Part shown: positions 4,937 to 5,419 of the stretch, piece by piece
How positions within the stretch are numbered: the first letter of the stretch is position 1
Layout: every line of letters begins with the position of its first letter
Assembly: GCA_027459565.1 (NCBI GenBank)
Contig: DAIDIA010000317.1
Location: 1-5,419, forward strand
From: Acidimicrobiaceae bacterium
GTDB lineage: Bacteria; Actinomycetota; Acidimicrobiia; Acidimicrobiales; Bog-793
Reading direction: 5' to 3'
DNA length: 5,419 nucleotides
Made by a program: the position numbers and the translations under genes
Notes under the pieces: generated by a model
The model's input: only the letters and a program-made list of their open reading frames with translations
Database searches by the model: none
Told to the model about the DNA's origin: nothing

Positions 4937-5419
4937 CGCGCAGCTGCGATCGCCTCGTCGATGTGCGGCTGGTGGAAATGAAAGCCCGCAGCCTGCAACC
5001 GCTCTGGAAGCATCCGCTGACTGGCAAGAGCCATCTCGTCGGTGAATCGGTTTCCGAGCGCAAGCCGGAGGCCGATCTCCGGAACGTGCAGCAGCGTTGG
5101 CCTGTGGAGCGCGGACCCGAGTGCCTTGGTGAAGCTCGCATTGGTGACCGGCATCGGCGATGCGAAATTACAGGGTCCGTGCACATCGTCGTTCATGGCG
5201 ACAAAGATCAGTGCCCGGACTTCGTCTTCCAGAGAGATCGGACTCATCCATTGGGATCCGCTCCCGAGTCTCCCACCAAGGCCGAGCCGAAAGAGCGGCG
5301 TGACCGCCTTGATGATGCCGCCGTCCCTGCCGATGACGATCCCGGTCCGGGCATGGACCACCCGCACTCCTACCGCGCGCGCGGGCGCGGTCGCGCTCTC
5401 CCCCGTGTCTTTGTCATGC
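4933..5419 (-). CDS. TIGR01777-type NAD(P)-dependent epimerase / SDR protein, C-terminal part (partial)
   Basis: The minus-strand frame is open from the window edge (5418) to a TAG at 4935-4933, giving 161 codons of a gene whose 5' end lies outside. It shows the C-terminal half of the extended short-chain dehydrogenase family TIGR01777 (YfcH-like): GVRVVHARTGIVIGRDGG, then LFRLGLGGRLGSGSQWMS, then GPCNFASPMPVTNASFTKAL, and a DUF1731-like tail (LHRPTLLHVPEIGLRLALGN, then RMLPERLQAAGFHF). The N-terminal nucleotide-binding glycine motif is not in the window. Family members are predicted sugar-nucleotide epimerases, but no substrate is established. The conserved WIH after the GxGxQW motif is replaced by PIS (SPISLED). 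The internal GTG at 5367 is not the start, since the homology continues upstream of it. The gene converges on the nucleotidyltransferase gene. Confidence 0.92.
   Translation of the reverse strand, partial: HDKDTGESATAPARAVGVRVVHARTGIVIGRDGGIIKAVTPLFRLGLGGRLGSGSQWMSPISLEDEVRALIFVAMNDDVHGPCNFASPMPVTNASFTKALGSALHRPTLLHVPEIGLRLALGNRFTDEMALASQRMLPERLQAAGFHFHQPHIDEAIAAAR

Noticed and set aside
5365..5367. GTG as the start of the minus-strand epimerase
   Set aside because: Family-like sequence (GVRVV preceded by an acidic and Ala-rich stretch) continues in frame to the window edge, and a start there would remove the whole nucleotide-binding half.

Overview
The window reads as chromosomal housekeeping DNA from a high-GC Gram-positive bacterium. 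The order secA-prfB-ftsE-ftsX on one strand is typical of Actinobacteria. The RF2 protein resembles Acidimicrobiia-type sequences as I recall them (for example the stretches AGAGGTDAQDWAEMMLRMY and SSGAGGQHINVTDSAVRITH). FtsE carries the actinobacterial LVRDxxRGxYG ending. This placement rests on gene order and remembered family sequence, not on a database search. I see no mobile element, CRISPR array, tRNA or rRNA gene.

Layout: 1-137 is the 3' end of secA, ending in its zinc-binding SEC-C motif. 144-1310 is prfB (release factor 2), read in one continuous frame without the programmed frameshift found in many bacteria. 1311-1524 is a 214-nt intergenic region with a weak terminator-like hairpin and a 13-bp interrupted inverted repeat around a 35-nt loop. 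1525-2322 is ftsE and 2380-3261 is ftsX, the ATPase and membrane subunits of the FtsEX divisome complex. 3297-4124 is a GTG-started serine hydrolase of the beta-lactamase/penicillin-binding-protein fold, 35 nt behind ftsX. 4196-4936 is a short glucose-1-phosphate nucleotidyltransferase-like protein with its own good ribosome binding site. 4933-5419 (minus strand, N-terminus outside the window) is the C-terminal part of a TIGR01777-type NAD-dependent epimerase; its stop codon overlaps the stop of the nucleotidyltransferase gene.

How the genes fit together: SecA and RF2 serve protein export and translation termination. FtsEX couples ATP hydrolysis to peptidoglycan hydrolase activation at the septum in well-studied bacteria. 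The next gene encodes a penicillin-recognising-fold hydrolase and the one after it a sugar-nucleotide enzyme, so the plus-strand block may lean towards envelope biogenesis, but only ftsEX has a secure cell-wall role. I find no clearly new system. The points most worth a second look are the ftsEX-linked serine hydrolase without a visible signal peptide, the structured ftsE leader, the FtsE C-terminal tail, the prfB start and lost frameshift site, and the substituted motif in the epimerase.
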